DNA from: JAEZDP01 sp964430855
Lineage (GTDB): Bacteria > Acidobacteriota > Vicinamibacteria > Vicinamibacterales > Vicinamibacteraceae
Length of the DNA: 28,384 nucleotides
Direction of reading: 5' to 3'
Assembly (NCBI GenBank): GCA_964430855.1
Contig: CAYSHC010000043.1
Coordinates: 1 to 28,384, forward strand
How positions within the stretch are numbered: position 1 is the first letter of the stretch; every line of letters starts with the position of its first letter. Both the position numbers and the translations under genes were made by a program. Positions 1 to 8,349 of the stretch are shown here, in pieces. The notes beneath the pieces are model-generated. The model searched no databases. It had not been told where the DNA came from and saw nothing but the letters and a program-made list of their open reading frames with translations.

Positions 1-551
1 TCATCTCGCGCGCCACCGGCGTGCAACTGCACGATTACGGATGCTCGCTGAAGGCGTTCCGCGCCGAGGTCGTCAAGCCGCTGCGGCTCTACGGCGAGAT
101 GCACCGCTTCATTCCGGCCATCGCCAGCGAGCAGGGGGTCACGGTCGAGGAAGTGGTCGTCAACCACCGCGCCCGCCGCGCCGGCGCGTCGAAGTACGGG
201 CTCTCGCGCACGATCCGCGTGATCCTCGACCTGCTGACGGTGAAGTTCCTGCTCAACTACGCCACGCGGCCGCTCCAGATCTTCGGTCTCGTCGGGCTCT
301 CGATGGGCGGCGTTGGCGCGCTGATCATGCTCTACCTCGCCTGGGTGCGGCTCATCGAGCGGCAGGGCATCGCCGACAGGCCGATCCTGCTGTTTGCGAT
401 CCTCCTGGTGTCGTCCGGACTCCAGCTGCTGACCATCGGCCTGCTCGCCGAGCTGCAGGCGCGGACGTACCACGAGTCGCAGGACAAGCCGACCTACGCC
501 ATCCGCGAGATCATCGAGACGCCCGCGAGGCACGAGGTGCTGCAGGGGTGA
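1..551 (+). CDS. Glycosyltransferase family 2, polyprenyl-phosphate sugar transferase type (C-terminal part)
   Basis: The gene enters from the left edge, so only its last 180 or so residues are visible; the open frame reads from base 3 (ISRATGVQLHDYG). The catalytic-domain remnant shows YGEMHRFIPAIA and NHRARRAGASKYGLSR, which match the conserved 'HR..G.SKY' region of DPM1/GtrB/ArnC-like GT2 enzymes. Two hydrophobic segments follow (around LLTVKFLLNY to YLAWVRL, and ILLFAILLVSSGLQLLTIGLLAEL), as in enzymes that load a sugar on polyprenyl phosphate at the inner membrane face. The likely role is making a lipid-linked sugar donor for an envelope glycan. Its stop overlaps the GTG start of the next gene, so it heads or continues the coupled operon to 7577. 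The family is clear, but donor sugar and lipid are unknown. Confidence 0.9.
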   Translation, partial: ISRATGVQLHDYGCSLKAFRAEVVKPLRLYGEMHRFIPAIASEQGVTVEEVVVNHRARRAGASKYGLSRTIRVILDLLTVKFLLNYATRPLQIFGLVGLSMGGVGALIMLYLAWVRLIERQGIADRPILLFAILLVSSGLQLLTIGLLAELQARTYHESQDKPTYAIREIIETPARHEVLQG

Positions 552-1354
552 GCACGCCGCAGGCGCCGCCGCCCTCGCGCGGGCCGAAGCCGCCGCGCGA
601 GCACGACGAGCGCATCACCGTGATCCAGCGCGAGCTGTTCGACGAGCGCTCGTCGAAGGCCGCGCGCTACGCCGCGCTGGTCGTCGGCCGCCGCGGCTGG
701 GGCGCGCTGCTGAAGTACGAACTGATCATGCTGCTGTCGTCGGCGGTGCCCGGCGCGCTCGGCCTCTTCCTGCGGTCGAAGCTGTATCCGCTGCTGCTCG
801 GGTCGGTCGGCCGCAACGTCACGTTCGGCCAGCACGTCGTGCTGCGTCACCCGCACAAGATCCACATCGGCGACAACGTCGTCATCGACGACGGGTGCTG
901 CCTCGACGCGAAAGGCACCGACAACGACGGCATCCGCATCGGCTCGGGCGTCTTCCTCGGCCGCAACGCGATCCTGAGCTGCAAGAACGGCAACATCCAC
1001 ATCGGCGACGACGCCAACATCGGCTTCAACACCGAGATCTTCTCGGCGTCCACCGTGCGCGTGGGGCGCAAGGTGCTGATTGCGGCCTACACGTACCTCG
1101 TCGGAGGTGACCACCTCCACGACCGCGTGGACATCCCCGTGCTCGACCAGGGCCGGACGGCAGCCGGCATCGACGTGGGCGACCACGTCTGGCTCGGCGC
1201 GCACGTCGTGGTGACCGACGGCGCGCGCATCGGCCGTGACGCCATCGTCGGCGCGGGCGCCGTCGTCGTCGGCGCGATTCCGGAGTACGCGGTCGCGGTC
1301 GGGACGCCGGCCCGCGTCATCCGCGACAGGCGAGGGGAGGGCGCGCCGTCGTGA
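548..1354 (+). CDS. Left-handed beta-helix (hexapeptide) O-acyltransferase
   Basis: A 268-residue protein starting at GTG 548, which overlaps the stop of the upstream glycosyltransferase (GTGA). The first 90 or so residues are basic and then hydrophobic (YELIMLLSSAVPGALGLFL), suggesting a membrane-associated helix. The rest is a run of hexapeptide repeats (IHIGDNVVIDDGC, IRIGSGVFLGRNA, IHIGDDANIGFN) ending in the usual WLGAHVVV...IVGAGAVV and GTPARVI. These are the hallmarks of WbbJ/LacA-type acetyltransferases, which move acetyl from acetyl-CoA to a sugar hydroxyl. The long N-terminal part before the helix resembles polysaccharide-cluster acetyltransferases. The acceptor is presumably the glycan made by this operon, which is inference. 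The frame remains open well upstream of 548, but the coupled GTG fits the operon style and gives a normal family length. Confidence 0.88.
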   Translation: MSTPQAPPPSRGPKPPREHDERITVIQRELFDERSSKAARYAALVVGRRGWGALLKYELIMLLSSAVPGALGLFLRSKLYPLLLGSVGRNVTFGQHVVLRHPHKIHIGDNVVIDDGCCLDAKGTDNDGIRIGSGVFLGRNAILSCKNGNIHIGDDANIGFNTEIFSASTVRVGRKVLIAAYTYLVGGDHLHDRVDIPVLDQGRTAAGIDVGDHVWLGAHVVVTDGARIGRDAIVGAGAVVVGAIPEYAVAVGTPARVIRDRRGEGAPS

Positions 1355-1391
1355 GGGGCGCCGGTGTCCTCCTCATGCCGCGGCGCTGATC

Positions 1392-3287
1392 ATGTGCGGC
1401 ATCGTCGGCTTCGCGACGCGTGATCCCCTGGCCCCGGCCGACCTGGCCGACGTCGAGCGCATGGTGCGCACGCTGGTGCACCGCGGGCCCGACGAGGAAG
1501 GCACGGTCGCGTGCGCGGGCGCCGGACTCGGCATGCGGCGCCTCTCGATCGTCGACCTCGCGGGCGGGCAGCAGCCGTTCTGGAACGAGGACCACACCGT
1601 TGTCGTTGTTGGCAACGGCGAGATCTACAACTTCGCCGAGGTGCGCGCGCGCCTCGAGGCCCGTGGGCACCGGTTCCGCTCGCACTCGGACATCGAAGTG
1701 GCCGTCCACGCGTACGAGGAGTACGGCGAGGACTGCGTGTCACACCTCAAGGGCATGTTCGCGCTGGCGTGGTGGGACACGCGCACCGCGACGCTGCTGG
1801 CGGCGCGCGACCGCGCCGGCGAAAAGCCGCTCTTCTACGCCGAGACGCCGCAGGGGCTGTTCCTCGCCTCCGAGGTGAAGGCGCTGCTGACCCGTCCCGA
1901 GGTGTCACGCGAGATCGACCTCGAGGCGGTCGACCAGTTCCTCACCTACGAGTACGTCATCGCGCCGCGGTCCATGCTGAAGGCTGTCCGCAAGCTGCCG
2001 GCGGCGCACATGCTCACCTACTCGCGCGGGGAGCTGCGCGTCAGGCGGTACTGGGACGCGGCCGATATACCCGTTCGCCCCTGGCGCGAGGACGAGGCCG
2101 TCGAGGCGGTGCGGAGCGCGTTTGCCCGCGCGGTTGACAGCCAGATGATGGCCGACGTGCCGCTTGGCGTCTTCCTGTCGGGGGGTGTCGACTCGAGCGC
2201 CATCGTCGCCGAGATGTCGCGTGCCGCCGTCCGTCGCGGCGTGCGCGTCTCGAGCTTCAGCCTCGGCTTTGACGACGGCAGCTACAACGAGCTGCCGTAC
2301 GCGCGCGAGGTGGCGGCCCGGTTCGGCACCGACCATCACGAGGACATCGTCCGGCCCGACGTCGCGCACCTGTTCGAGCCCCTCGTCACGCATCTCGACG
2401 AGCCATTCGCCGACGTGTCGCTGTTCCCGACGTACCTGGTCTCCCGGCTTGCGCAGCGGCACGTCAAGGTGGTGCTCGGCGGCGACGGCGGCGACGAGCT
2501 GTTCGGCGGCTACGACGCGTACGTCGCGCAGCGCCTGGCCGCACGCATGCAGGGCGTGACGCCGCGCCTCGTCTGGCGCCTTGCCGAGCAGGCGGCCAGC
2601 CTCGTGCGGCCGCAGGCCAAGAAGAAGGGCGCCATCAACAAGGCCAAGCGGTTCATCGAGGGCATGGCCTCCGGCGACCCCGGCATCGGCCACTACCGCT
2701 GGATGACGTTCCTCGGCCCGCGCTCACGCAGCCGGCTCTATCGCCCGGCCCTGGCCGACGCGCTCAGGGCGTCGGACGTCCATCGCGAGGTGCGCGAGGC
2801 CATCGGGGCGTACCAGGCCGACGATCCGATCAACCGCGCGCTCTACGCCGACCTGCGCATCTACCTCGCCGACGACATCCTCCAGAAGGTCGATCGCATG
2901 AGCATGGCGACGTCGCTCGAGACGCGTGCGCCGTTCCTCGACACCGACCTGATGGAGCTGGTCTTCTCGATGCCCGGGTCGCTCAAGGTGCGCGGCGGCG
3001 AGCGCAAGTACGTCCTCAAGCAGGCCCTGCGCGGCGTCGTCCCCGACAGCATCCTGACCCGCCGCAAGGAAGGCTTCAGCATCCCGATGAAGCAGTGGCT
3101 GCGACGGGAGCTCCAGCCCCTCATGCGCGACCTGCTGTCGCCCGAGCGCATCGGCCGCCGGGGGCTGTTCGTGCCCGCCGAGGTGACGCGGCTGATCGAC
3201 TCGCACGTCGCCGGCCGCGCCAACTACGCGCACCAGCTGTTCTCGCTGATGGTCCTCGAGCGCTGGATCGAGCACGTGGCCGGCTAG
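1392..3287 (+). CDS. asnB: Asparagine synthase (glutamine-hydrolysing)-type amidotransferase
   Basis: A 631-residue protein. The start at ATG 1392 is fixed by MCGIVGF, since Cys2 becomes the N-terminal nucleophile of the glutaminase domain after Met removal. The GATase II domain spans about residues 1-215 (RRLSIVDL, GNGEIYN, HSDIEVAVHAYEEYGEDC). The synthetase domain has the PP-loop LSGGVDSS near residue 262 and the later GGDGGDELFGGY and LETRAPFLD motifs. The catalysed chemistry is ATP-dependent transfer of glutamine ammonia to an activated carboxylate. AsnB paralogues in polysaccharide clusters are thought to amidate uronic acids or act in exopolysaccharide assembly, so the name need not mean free asparagine synthesis here. 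It lies 37 bases after the acyltransferase in the same strand group. All key residues look intact. Confidence 0.95.
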   Translation: MCGIVGFATRDPLAPADLADVERMVRTLVHRGPDEEGTVACAGAGLGMRRLSIVDLAGGQQPFWNEDHTVVVVGNGEIYNFAEVRARLEARGHRFRSHSDIEVAVHAYEEYGEDCVSHLKGMFALAWWDTRTATLLAARDRAGEKPLFYAETPQGLFLASEVKALLTRPEVSREIDLEAVDQFLTYEYVIAPRSMLKAVRKLPAAHMLTYSRGELRVRRYWDAADIPVRPWREDEAVEAVRSAFARAVDSQMMADVPLGVFLSGGVDSSAIVAEMSRAAVRRGVRVSSFSLGFDDGSYNELPYAREVAARFGTDHHEDIVRPDVAHLFEPLVTHLDEPFADVSLFPTYLVSRLAQRHVKVVLGGDGGDELFGGYDAYVAQRLAARMQGVTPRLVWRLAEQAASLVRPQAKKKGAINKAKRFIEGMASGDPGIGHYRWMTFLGPRSRSRLYRPALADALRASDVHREVREAIGAYQADDPINRALYADLRIYLADDILQKVDRMSMATSLETRAPFLDTDLMELVFSMPGSLKVRGGERKYVLKQALRGVVPDSILTRRKEGFSIPMKQWLRRELQPLMRDLLSPERIGRRGLFVPAEVTRLIDSHVAGRANYAHQLFSLMVLERWIEHVAG

Positions 3288-3379
3288 CCGGTCGCGACCC
3301 CGCAACGGACGTTCGTCCCGACACCGACCGCTGCGGCCGCCCCGCTCACGGCCTCTGGCCCATCCAGCTCGGCAGGGGT

Positions 3380-3385
3380 TATACT
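3380..3385 (+). promoter_or_regulatory. Candidate -10 element TATACT upstream of the aminotransferase
   Basis: TATACT differs from TATAAT at one position and ends 25 bases before ATG 3411, inside the 123-base gap after asnB. No convincing -35 hexamer lies 16-18 bases upstream. No clear Shine-Dalgarno sequence precedes the ATG. The gap otherwise holds nothing I can name. This may be an internal promoter starting a second transcription unit at the aminotransferase. Confidence 0.4.
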
Positions 3386-3410
3386 TCCGGCTCCCGCTGA
3401 GCTCCGGTAG

Positions 3411-4571
3411 ATGTCGCAACGGATCTTCACGCACAGGCCCCTGCTGGGCGACGACGAGCTGTCAGCCGTTGCCCGGGTCATGGAGAGCGGCTGGCTGGGA
3501 ATGGGACCGAAGGCGCGAGCCTTCGAGGACGCCCTGCGCACGCACCTGGAGGTGCCGCACGTCGTCGCGGTGAGCAGCGGCACCGCCGCCCTGCATCTCG
3601 CGCTCGAGGCGCTGGACCTTCCCCCCGGCAGCGGTGTCATCGTCCCGTCGCTGACGTTCGTCGCCACGGTGCAGGCCATCCGGGCCGCCCGGCTCGTGCC
3701 CGTCTTCTGCGAGGTCGATTCGTCGACGCTGCAGATCGACCTCGCCGACGCCGCGAGGATCCTGGACGCACCGGGTGCGGCGGGCGGCCACACGACGGCC
3801 ATCCGGGCCGTGCTGCCGGTCCACTTCGGGGGCAGCACCTGCGACATGCCGTCGCTGCTGCGCCTGGCCGAGGCACACGGGCTGGCCGTCGTCGAGGACG
3901 CGGCGCACGCCTTCGGGTCGACGGCCGAGGGACGGCCGGTCGGGACGCTCGGGACCATCGGCTGCTTCAGCTTCGACCCTGTGAAGAACATCACGTGCGG
4001 CGAGGGCGGCGCCGTGGCGACGCGCAGCGCGCGGCTCGCCGATCGCGTCCGGCAGGCGCGTGTGCTCGGCATCGCGGCCGACGGGTGGGCGAGGCATTCC
4101 GGCGCCGCCGGCTGGCGGTACGACGTCCGGGGACGGGGGTGGCGCTATCACCTGCCCGACCTGAATGCGGCGATCGGTCTCGCGCAGCTGGAGAAGATCG
4201 ACGGCTTCAGGGCGCGCAGGCAGGCGCTGGTCAGACAGTATGCGACGCAGCTGGCCGGCGCGCCCCTGATGACGCCGGTGACGGTGCCGAACCCCGACGT
4301 GTGCCCGTTCACCTACACGATCAGAGTGCACGGCGGACGGCGGGACCCGCTCATGGCATCGCTGCGCGCCCTCGGCATCGGGACGACCGTGGAGTACGTC
4401 CCGAACCACCTGCACGACGCCTTCGCGCCGTTCCGGAGGCCCATGCCGGTGACCGAGCGCGTGTTCGAAGAGATCCTCAGCCTGCCGCTGCACGCCGGCC
4501 TGCGCGACGAGGACGTCACCGCCGTCGCGTCGGCGGTGCGCGCCTTCCTCGAGAACGAGGCCGCGGCATGA
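3411..4571 (+). CDS. DegT/DnrJ/EryC1/StrS-family sugar aminotransferase (PLP-dependent)
   Basis: A 386-residue protein of the usual family length. It has VSSGTAALHLALEAL (phosphate/substrate region), VIVPSLTFVAT, VVEDAAHAFGS with the PLP-nitrogen Asp near residue 163, and FSFDPVKNITCGEGG with the Schiff-base Lys near residue 192. Such enzymes convert nucleotide-linked keto-sugars to amino sugars, usually using glutamate. Downstream, and overlapping by four bases, is a PglD/NeuD-like acyltransferase, the partner that acylates the new amine in PglE/PglD-type pathways. No 4,6-dehydratase is present in the window, so the keto-sugar substrate must come from elsewhere or from genes outside it. Position of the amino group on the sugar cannot be told from sequence alone. 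Confidence 0.93.
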   Translation: MSQRIFTHRPLLGDDELSAVARVMESGWLGMGPKARAFEDALRTHLEVPHVVAVSSGTAALHLALEALDLPPGSGVIVPSLTFVATVQAIRAARLVPVFCEVDSSTLQIDLADAARILDAPGAAGGHTTAIRAVLPVHFGGSTCDMPSLLRLAEAHGLAVVEDAAHAFGSTAEGRPVGTLGTIGCFSFDPVKNITCGEGGAVATRSARLADRVRQARVLGIAADGWARHSGAAGWRYDVRGRGWRYHLPDLNAAIGLAQLEKIDGFRARRQALVRQYATQLAGAPLMTPVTVPNPDVCPFTYTIRVHGGRRDPLMASLRALGIGTTVEYVPNHLHDAFAPFRRPMPVTERVFEEILSLPLHAGLRDEDVTAVASAVRAFLENEAAA

Positions 4572-5230
4572 GCGAACGTCAGCACGGCGCGCCGCGCCGG
4601 TTGCTCATCCTCGGCACCCGTTCGTTCGCGTCGGAGGTGGCCGACCTGGCCGGCGACCTTCCGGACGTGGAGGTTGCCGGGTTCGTCGAGAACATGGACC
4701 GTGACGTCGCAGGGACGACGCTCGACGGCCTGCCCATCTACTGGATCGACGACATTGCGCCCCTCGCGTCCACGCACCTGGCGGTGTGTGCACTCAGCAC
4801 GACCCACCGGCGGCGGTTCATCGCCCAGGCGGCGGCGCTCGGCATGGCGTTTACGACGATCGTGCATCCGACGGCGCGGATCTCGCGGTCCGCGCACATC
4901 GCCGACGGCGCCATCATCAGTGCCGGCGCCATCGTCGCGGCGCATGCGCGTGTCGGTCGCCACGTGATCGTCAACAGGGGCGCGCTGATCGGTCATCACA
5001 CCTCGCTCGGCGACTACGTGACGGCAGGGCCGGGCGCCAACGTCGGCGGATGCTGCACGATTGCGGAGGCCACCTACCTCGGCATCGGCGCGATCGTCCT
5101 CGACAAGCTCGCCGTGGGCCGGCACGCGATCGTCGGGGCGGGCGCCGTCGTCACGAAGGACGTACCAGACCGCGTGCAGGTCATGGGCGTACCCGCACGC
5201 ATCACGAAGGAGGGGATCGACGGGCGATGA
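4568..5230 (+). CDS. PglD/NeuD-like sugar acyltransferase
   Basis: A 220-residue protein starting at ATG 4568, which overlaps the aminotransferase stop (ATGA). The N-terminal part (LLILGTRSFASEVADL, then VAGFVENMD and LDGLPIYW) is the small Rossmann-like nucleotide-sugar domain of the PglD/NeuD family. The C-terminal half is a left-handed beta-helix (AHIADGAIISAGAIV, VIVNRGALIGHHTSLGDYV) finishing in VGAGAVVTKDVPD and GVPARI. The His in GHHTSLGD lies where the catalytic base of PglD sits. The enzyme is expected to acylate the amine installed by the upstream aminotransferase, normally with acetyl-CoA. The next gene may supply a different CoA thioester, so the acyl group should be left open. 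Confidence 0.9.
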   Translation: MSERQHGAPRRLLILGTRSFASEVADLAGDLPDVEVAGFVENMDRDVAGTTLDGLPIYWIDDIAPLASTHLAVCALSTTHRRRFIAQAAALGMAFTTIVHPTARISRSAHIADGAIISAGAIVAAHARVGRHVIVNRGALIGHHTSLGDYVTAGPGANVGGCCTIAEATYLGIGAIVLDKLAVGRHAIVGAGAVVTKDVPDRVQVMGVPARITKEGIDGR

Positions 5231-6117
5231 GCATCACGTCACCACACGGCCTGCTGGACGCACCACCGCTCATCGTCAACCTGGCGCCGACGGGCATGGT
5301 GCCGACGGTTCGCCAGAACGCCAGCCTGCCGGTGACGCCGGAGGCCATCGCACGCGACGCCGCCGCATGCCGCGCGGCCGGGGCCTCGATCATCCACCTG
5401 CACGCGCGCGACGCCGATGGCGCCCCGACGTGGAGGCCCGAGGCCTACCGCGAGGTCATCCGCGCCGTTCGCCGGGCCGCGCCCGACCTCGTCATCTGCG
5501 TCTCGACGAGCGGCCGGACATATCGGGAGTTCGAGCAGCGCGCCGCCGTGCTGGACCTTGATGATGACGTGGCGCCCGAGATGGCGTCGCTGACACTCGG
5601 CTCGATGAACTTCCCGACGCAGGCGTCGGTCAACGAGCCGGTGATGATCGAGCGGCTCGCCGAGCGCATGCGTGAGCGGGGCATCGTCCCCGAACTCGAG
5701 GTGTTCGACCTCGGGATGCTCGACTACGCCCGCTACCTCATCTCCCGGCGAGTGCTGCGCGAGCCCTTCTACGTGAACATCCTCCTCGGGTCACGCGGCA
5801 CGCTGGGGGCGACGCCGCTCAACCTCGCCCTGATGGTGCAGGCGCTGCCGCCGGGCGCGACGTGGGCGGGCGCCGGCATCGGCCGCTTCCAGTTCTCCGT
5901 GAACGCGCTGGCCGTGACCATGGGCGGGCACGTCCGCGTCGGCCTGGAGGACAACCTTTTCATGGACGTCGCCAAGACCACCCCGGCGACGAACCTCGCG
6001 CTCGTCGAGCGTGTCGTGGCGCTCGCACGGGCGGCCGGCCGGCGGCCCGCCACGCCGGACGAGACGCGCAGGGTTATCGGCCTCGCGCCGCAGCGCGTCG
6101 CCGCCGGGCAGCAGTGA
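5227..6117 (+). CDS. BKACE-family (DUF849) beta-keto acid cleavage enzyme
   Basis: A 296-residue protein, start ATG 5227 overlapping the previous stop (ATGA). It carries the BKACE signature: LIVNLAPTGMVPT at the N terminus, the zinc-binding HLHARD (His57 and His59), ICVSTSGR, and GLEDNLF with the third zinc ligand candidate near Glu241. Length is normal for the family. The founding member, Kce of lysine fermentation, condenses a beta-keto acid with acetyl-CoA to give acetoacetate and a new CoA thioester; other members use many beta-keto acids. There are no lysine-fermentation genes here. Instead it is translationally coupled to a sugar aminotransferase and N-acyltransferase. This suggests it generates an acyl-CoA for sugar decoration or acts on a sugar-derived keto acid. 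Family is clear; substrate unknown. Confidence 0.88.
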   Translation: MSITSPHGLLDAPPLIVNLAPTGMVPTVRQNASLPVTPEAIARDAAACRAAGASIIHLHARDADGAPTWRPEAYREVIRAVRRAAPDLVICVSTSGRTYREFEQRAAVLDLDDDVAPEMASLTLGSMNFPTQASVNEPVMIERLAERMRERGIVPELEVFDLGMLDYARYLISRRVLREPFYVNILLGSRGTLGATPLNLALMVQALPPGATWAGAGIGRFQFSVNALAVTMGGHVRVGLEDNLFMDVAKTTPATNLALVERVVALARAAGRRPATPDETRRVIGLAPQRVAAGQQ

Positions 6118-7577
6118 CGCGCCATCTGGCGGCCGGGATGCGTACGCCGGTGAGCGCGCGTGTGCTGACGCTGCTGCCGCCCGTCGTCGTGATGGCGCTG
6201 GTCGCCGTCTGGGGCGTGGACGTGCCGTACTGGGATACGTGGGATTGGCTCGACCGCCATTACCTCGTGCCGACCAATCCCTACGAGGCCCCGTCGGCCA
6301 CCGCGATGCTGCCGCGGTACTGGGCCCTGTTCAACGACCATCGCGTGTTCGTGCCGCTCCTTGTCGATCGTGCGGTGCTCTCGGCGACTGGCGGCGACAT
6401 GCTGCTGCGGGCATGGCTCAAGGTGCCCCTGTCGCTCGGCGTCCTGTGGCTGGCGTTGCGCCTGGCGCGCCGCGCGTTCGCGCACGGCATGCCAGCCTGG
6501 CTCGGACCCGCGCTGGCGTGCCTCGCGTTTCCGCTGACGTACTGGCCGATGTGGATGGACCCGCGCCAGTTCTCGGTCCACATCGTGCTGCTCGCGACGC
6601 TGGGCGCGCTGGCCGCCGCGTCCGCGCCCTGGAGACCTGCGCGTCGCCTCGCCGTCACGGCGGCCTGCTGCGTGGTCGCGTCGCTGTCGTACACGCATGG
6701 GCTCTTCGCGTGGCCGGCGGTGGCCGTCGTGCTGCTCGTCAGCCGCCCCCGTCCGCCGGTCGCGGGGCTGCTCGTGTGGGGAGCGTGTGGATTGCTGCTC
6801 GGTGCCCTGCACGTCGCCGACATGCGCGCGACGCCAACACACGTGGCGGAGACCGCGGCACCCGACGCCGTGGGGATGGCCGTCGCGATGCTCGCCGTCA
6901 TCGGCGTGCCCGTGGCACCGTCGCTGAGCGTCGTGGCGTACGTGCCAACGATCGCCGCGGGTGCCGGCGCTGTGTTCGGGCTCGTGTGGCTGGCGTTCCT
7001 CGTGATGCGAAGCCACGACGTCGTCCGACATCAGGCCGTGCCGTGGCTGATGCTCGCGGCGTGGGGACTCGTCACCGCGGCTGCCATCGGGTGGAGTCGA
7101 GGCGGGCTGCCCCTCGGGGCCTTGCACGACCCGCGGTTCGCCGTGACGTCGGCCGTCGTCTGGATGGCAGGCCTGGTCGTGCTGGCGCGTGTGACCCAGG
7201 GCGTGCCGGATTCCCCGACGCCACCCTCCTCATCCCGTGACGCATTGCCCCGGCGCGCCCCGGACGCGTCGCACGGCCGCCTGGTCCTGACGCTGGTCGC
7301 CGTGCTCGCCATCACCTACACGGGCGCCAGCCTGCGCCCGCTGTTCGCGGCCGGCGGGCTCGGCGGCTTCCCGTCGCGGCTCGCCTCGGGCCGCGCGTGC
7401 CTCCAGGCGCTGGAGGACGCATCCGACGCCTGCCTCGCGCAACTGTACCCGTCACCGGCGCGGGTGCGCGAACTCGCCGCCCGGCTCGGGCCGGAGAGGT
7501 TGCGCGTCCTGCGGGAGGCGCCGTCGAAGACCGACGGCGCCGAGAGCGACGAGGGCGACGCCGTGCAGCAGCGGTAG
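6114..7577 (+). CDS. Uncharacterised multi-spanning membrane protein, possibly GT-C-like
   Basis: A 487-residue protein from GTG 6114, overlapping the BKACE stop (GTGA); ATG 6138 is an alternative. About ten hydrophobic segments are seen, the first at roughly residues 18-35. It is followed by an Asp- and Trp-rich loop (DVPYWDTWDW, residues 36-45) and FNDHRVFVPLLVDR near 73-86. An acidic first outer loop followed by a conserved His-Arg is a layout seen in GT-C-type transferases and related unknown membrane proteins. No named family was recognised. It closes the coupled operon, so an export or lipid-linked sugar transfer role is plausible but inferred. Its last 42 codons overlap the convergent glycosyltransferase gene on the other strand, and its tail (SKTDGAESDEGDAVQQR) is polar and unlikely to be structured. 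Confidence 0.75.
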   Translation: MTRHLAAGMRTPVSARVLTLLPPVVVMALVAVWGVDVPYWDTWDWLDRHYLVPTNPYEAPSATAMLPRYWALFNDHRVFVPLLVDRAVLSATGGDMLLRAWLKVPLSLGVLWLALRLARRAFAHGMPAWLGPALACLAFPLTYWPMWMDPRQFSVHIVLLATLGALAAASAPWRPARRLAVTAACCVVASLSYTHGLFAWPAVAVVLLVSRPRPPVAGLLVWGACGLLLGALHVADMRATPTHVAETAAPDAVGMAVAMLAVIGVPVAPSLSVVAYVPTIAAGAGAVFGLVWLAFLVMRSHDVVRHQAVPWLMLAAWGLVTAAAIGWSRGGLPLGALHDPRFAVTSAVVWMAGLVVLARVTQGVPDSPTPPSSSRDALPRRAPDASHGRLVLTLVAVLAITYTGASLRPLFAAGGLGGFPSRLASGRACLQALEDASDACLAQLYPSPARVRELAARLGPERLRVLREAPSKTDGAESDEGDAVQQR

Positions 7578-8336
7578 GGGCGCCACCGACGCGAGCGGTG
7601 TCGCCGGAAGCACCACGAGCGCCCCCCCTGTGAGCACGACGCCCGACGCAAGCGCCGCCCAGGCCGGGACGTGCGACCACTCCAGAAGCACGCGGGCGAC
7701 AAACGCCACCAGCGCTGACGGCGAATAGCTGCTGTGGCGGTCGCGACGGGCCTCGTGTGGCACGTCGACATTGGCCGGACGCCGGCTCGCCAGCAGCATC
7801 TGACCACGGATGTACGGTGACGTGCCGGCGTACGCGCAGACGCGATCCACGACGTCGCGGGTCAGCAGCCTGTAGCTCGTCACCGTCAGGCCGCGCGGTG
7901 CGTCGAAGACGGCGCGGTCCATCCAGCGCACGAAGGCGCTGCCGGGCCGGCGCCAGGCGGCGTGGCGGACGACGGGGAAGCGGGCATACACGGCGTCGTG
8001 GCCCGCACGCGCACAGGCGACGAGCGCAGGGAGCGCCTCGGGCGGGTGCTGGAGGTCGTCGTCCATGGTGACGACGAGACCGCCGGTGGCGGCGCGGAGG
8101 CCGGTCAGCAGGGCGGCATGCTGGCCGGCGTTGTGCGCGTGCGCGATGACGCGCAACAGGCCGGGATGCCGGACCGCCCTTCCGCGCAGTACCTCGAGGC
8201 TGCCGTCGTCGCTTCCGTCGTCCACGGCGATGACCTCGAACGCCCACCCCTCCGCGCGGCAGACGCTGACGATCCTGTCGATCGTCTCGCCGACGACGGA
8301 CGCGCTGTTGAAGACCGGGACGACGACGGAGATCAC
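7452..8336 (-). CDS. Glycosyltransferase family 2 with C-terminal membrane segments
   Basis: A 294-residue protein with GTG start at 8336, 13 bases after the glpD-like stop on the same strand, so likely co-transcribed with it. The GT-A fold is clear: ISVVVPVFNSA, VIAVDDGSDDGS, AHNAGQHAALLTGLRAATG and the metal-binding VTMDDDLQHPPEAL. The order matches DPM1/GtrB-like polyprenyl-phosphate transferases, and YIRGQMLLAS follows. After about residue 215 two hydrophobic stretches (WAALASGVVLTGGALVVL and VAPLPLLHGVALVALGAVGL) suggest membrane anchoring. The C terminus overlaps the convergent membrane protein by 126 bp, which is unusual for two real genes. Without the tail, both proteins would still be complete. 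No Shine-Dalgarno sequence is evident. Donor and acceptor unknown. Confidence 0.88.
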   Translation of the reverse strand: MISVVVPVFNSASVVGETIDRIVSVCRAEGWAFEVIAVDDGSDDGSLEVLRGRAVRHPGLLRVIAHAHNAGQHAALLTGLRAATGGLVVTMDDDLQHPPEALPALVACARAGHDAVYARFPVVRHAAWRRPGSAFVRWMDRAVFDAPRGLTVTSYRLLTRDVVDRVCAYAGTSPYIRGQMLLASRRPANVDVPHEARRDRHSSYSPSALVAFVARVLLEWSHVPAWAALASGVVLTGGALVVLPATPLASVAPLPLLHGVALVALGAVGLRRRLPQDAQPLRPEPGGEFAHPRR

Positions 8337-8349
8337 CGGGCGTCAGGGA

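Noticed and set aside
2133..2138. TTGACA inside asnB as a promoter -35
   Set aside because: No -10 at the right distance was found and it lies mid-gene; a chance match is more likely.
5227..6117. BKACE gene as part of lysine fermentation (kce)
   Set aside because: No kamA, kamD/E, kdd or kal genes are near; the neighbours are sugar-modifying enzymes.
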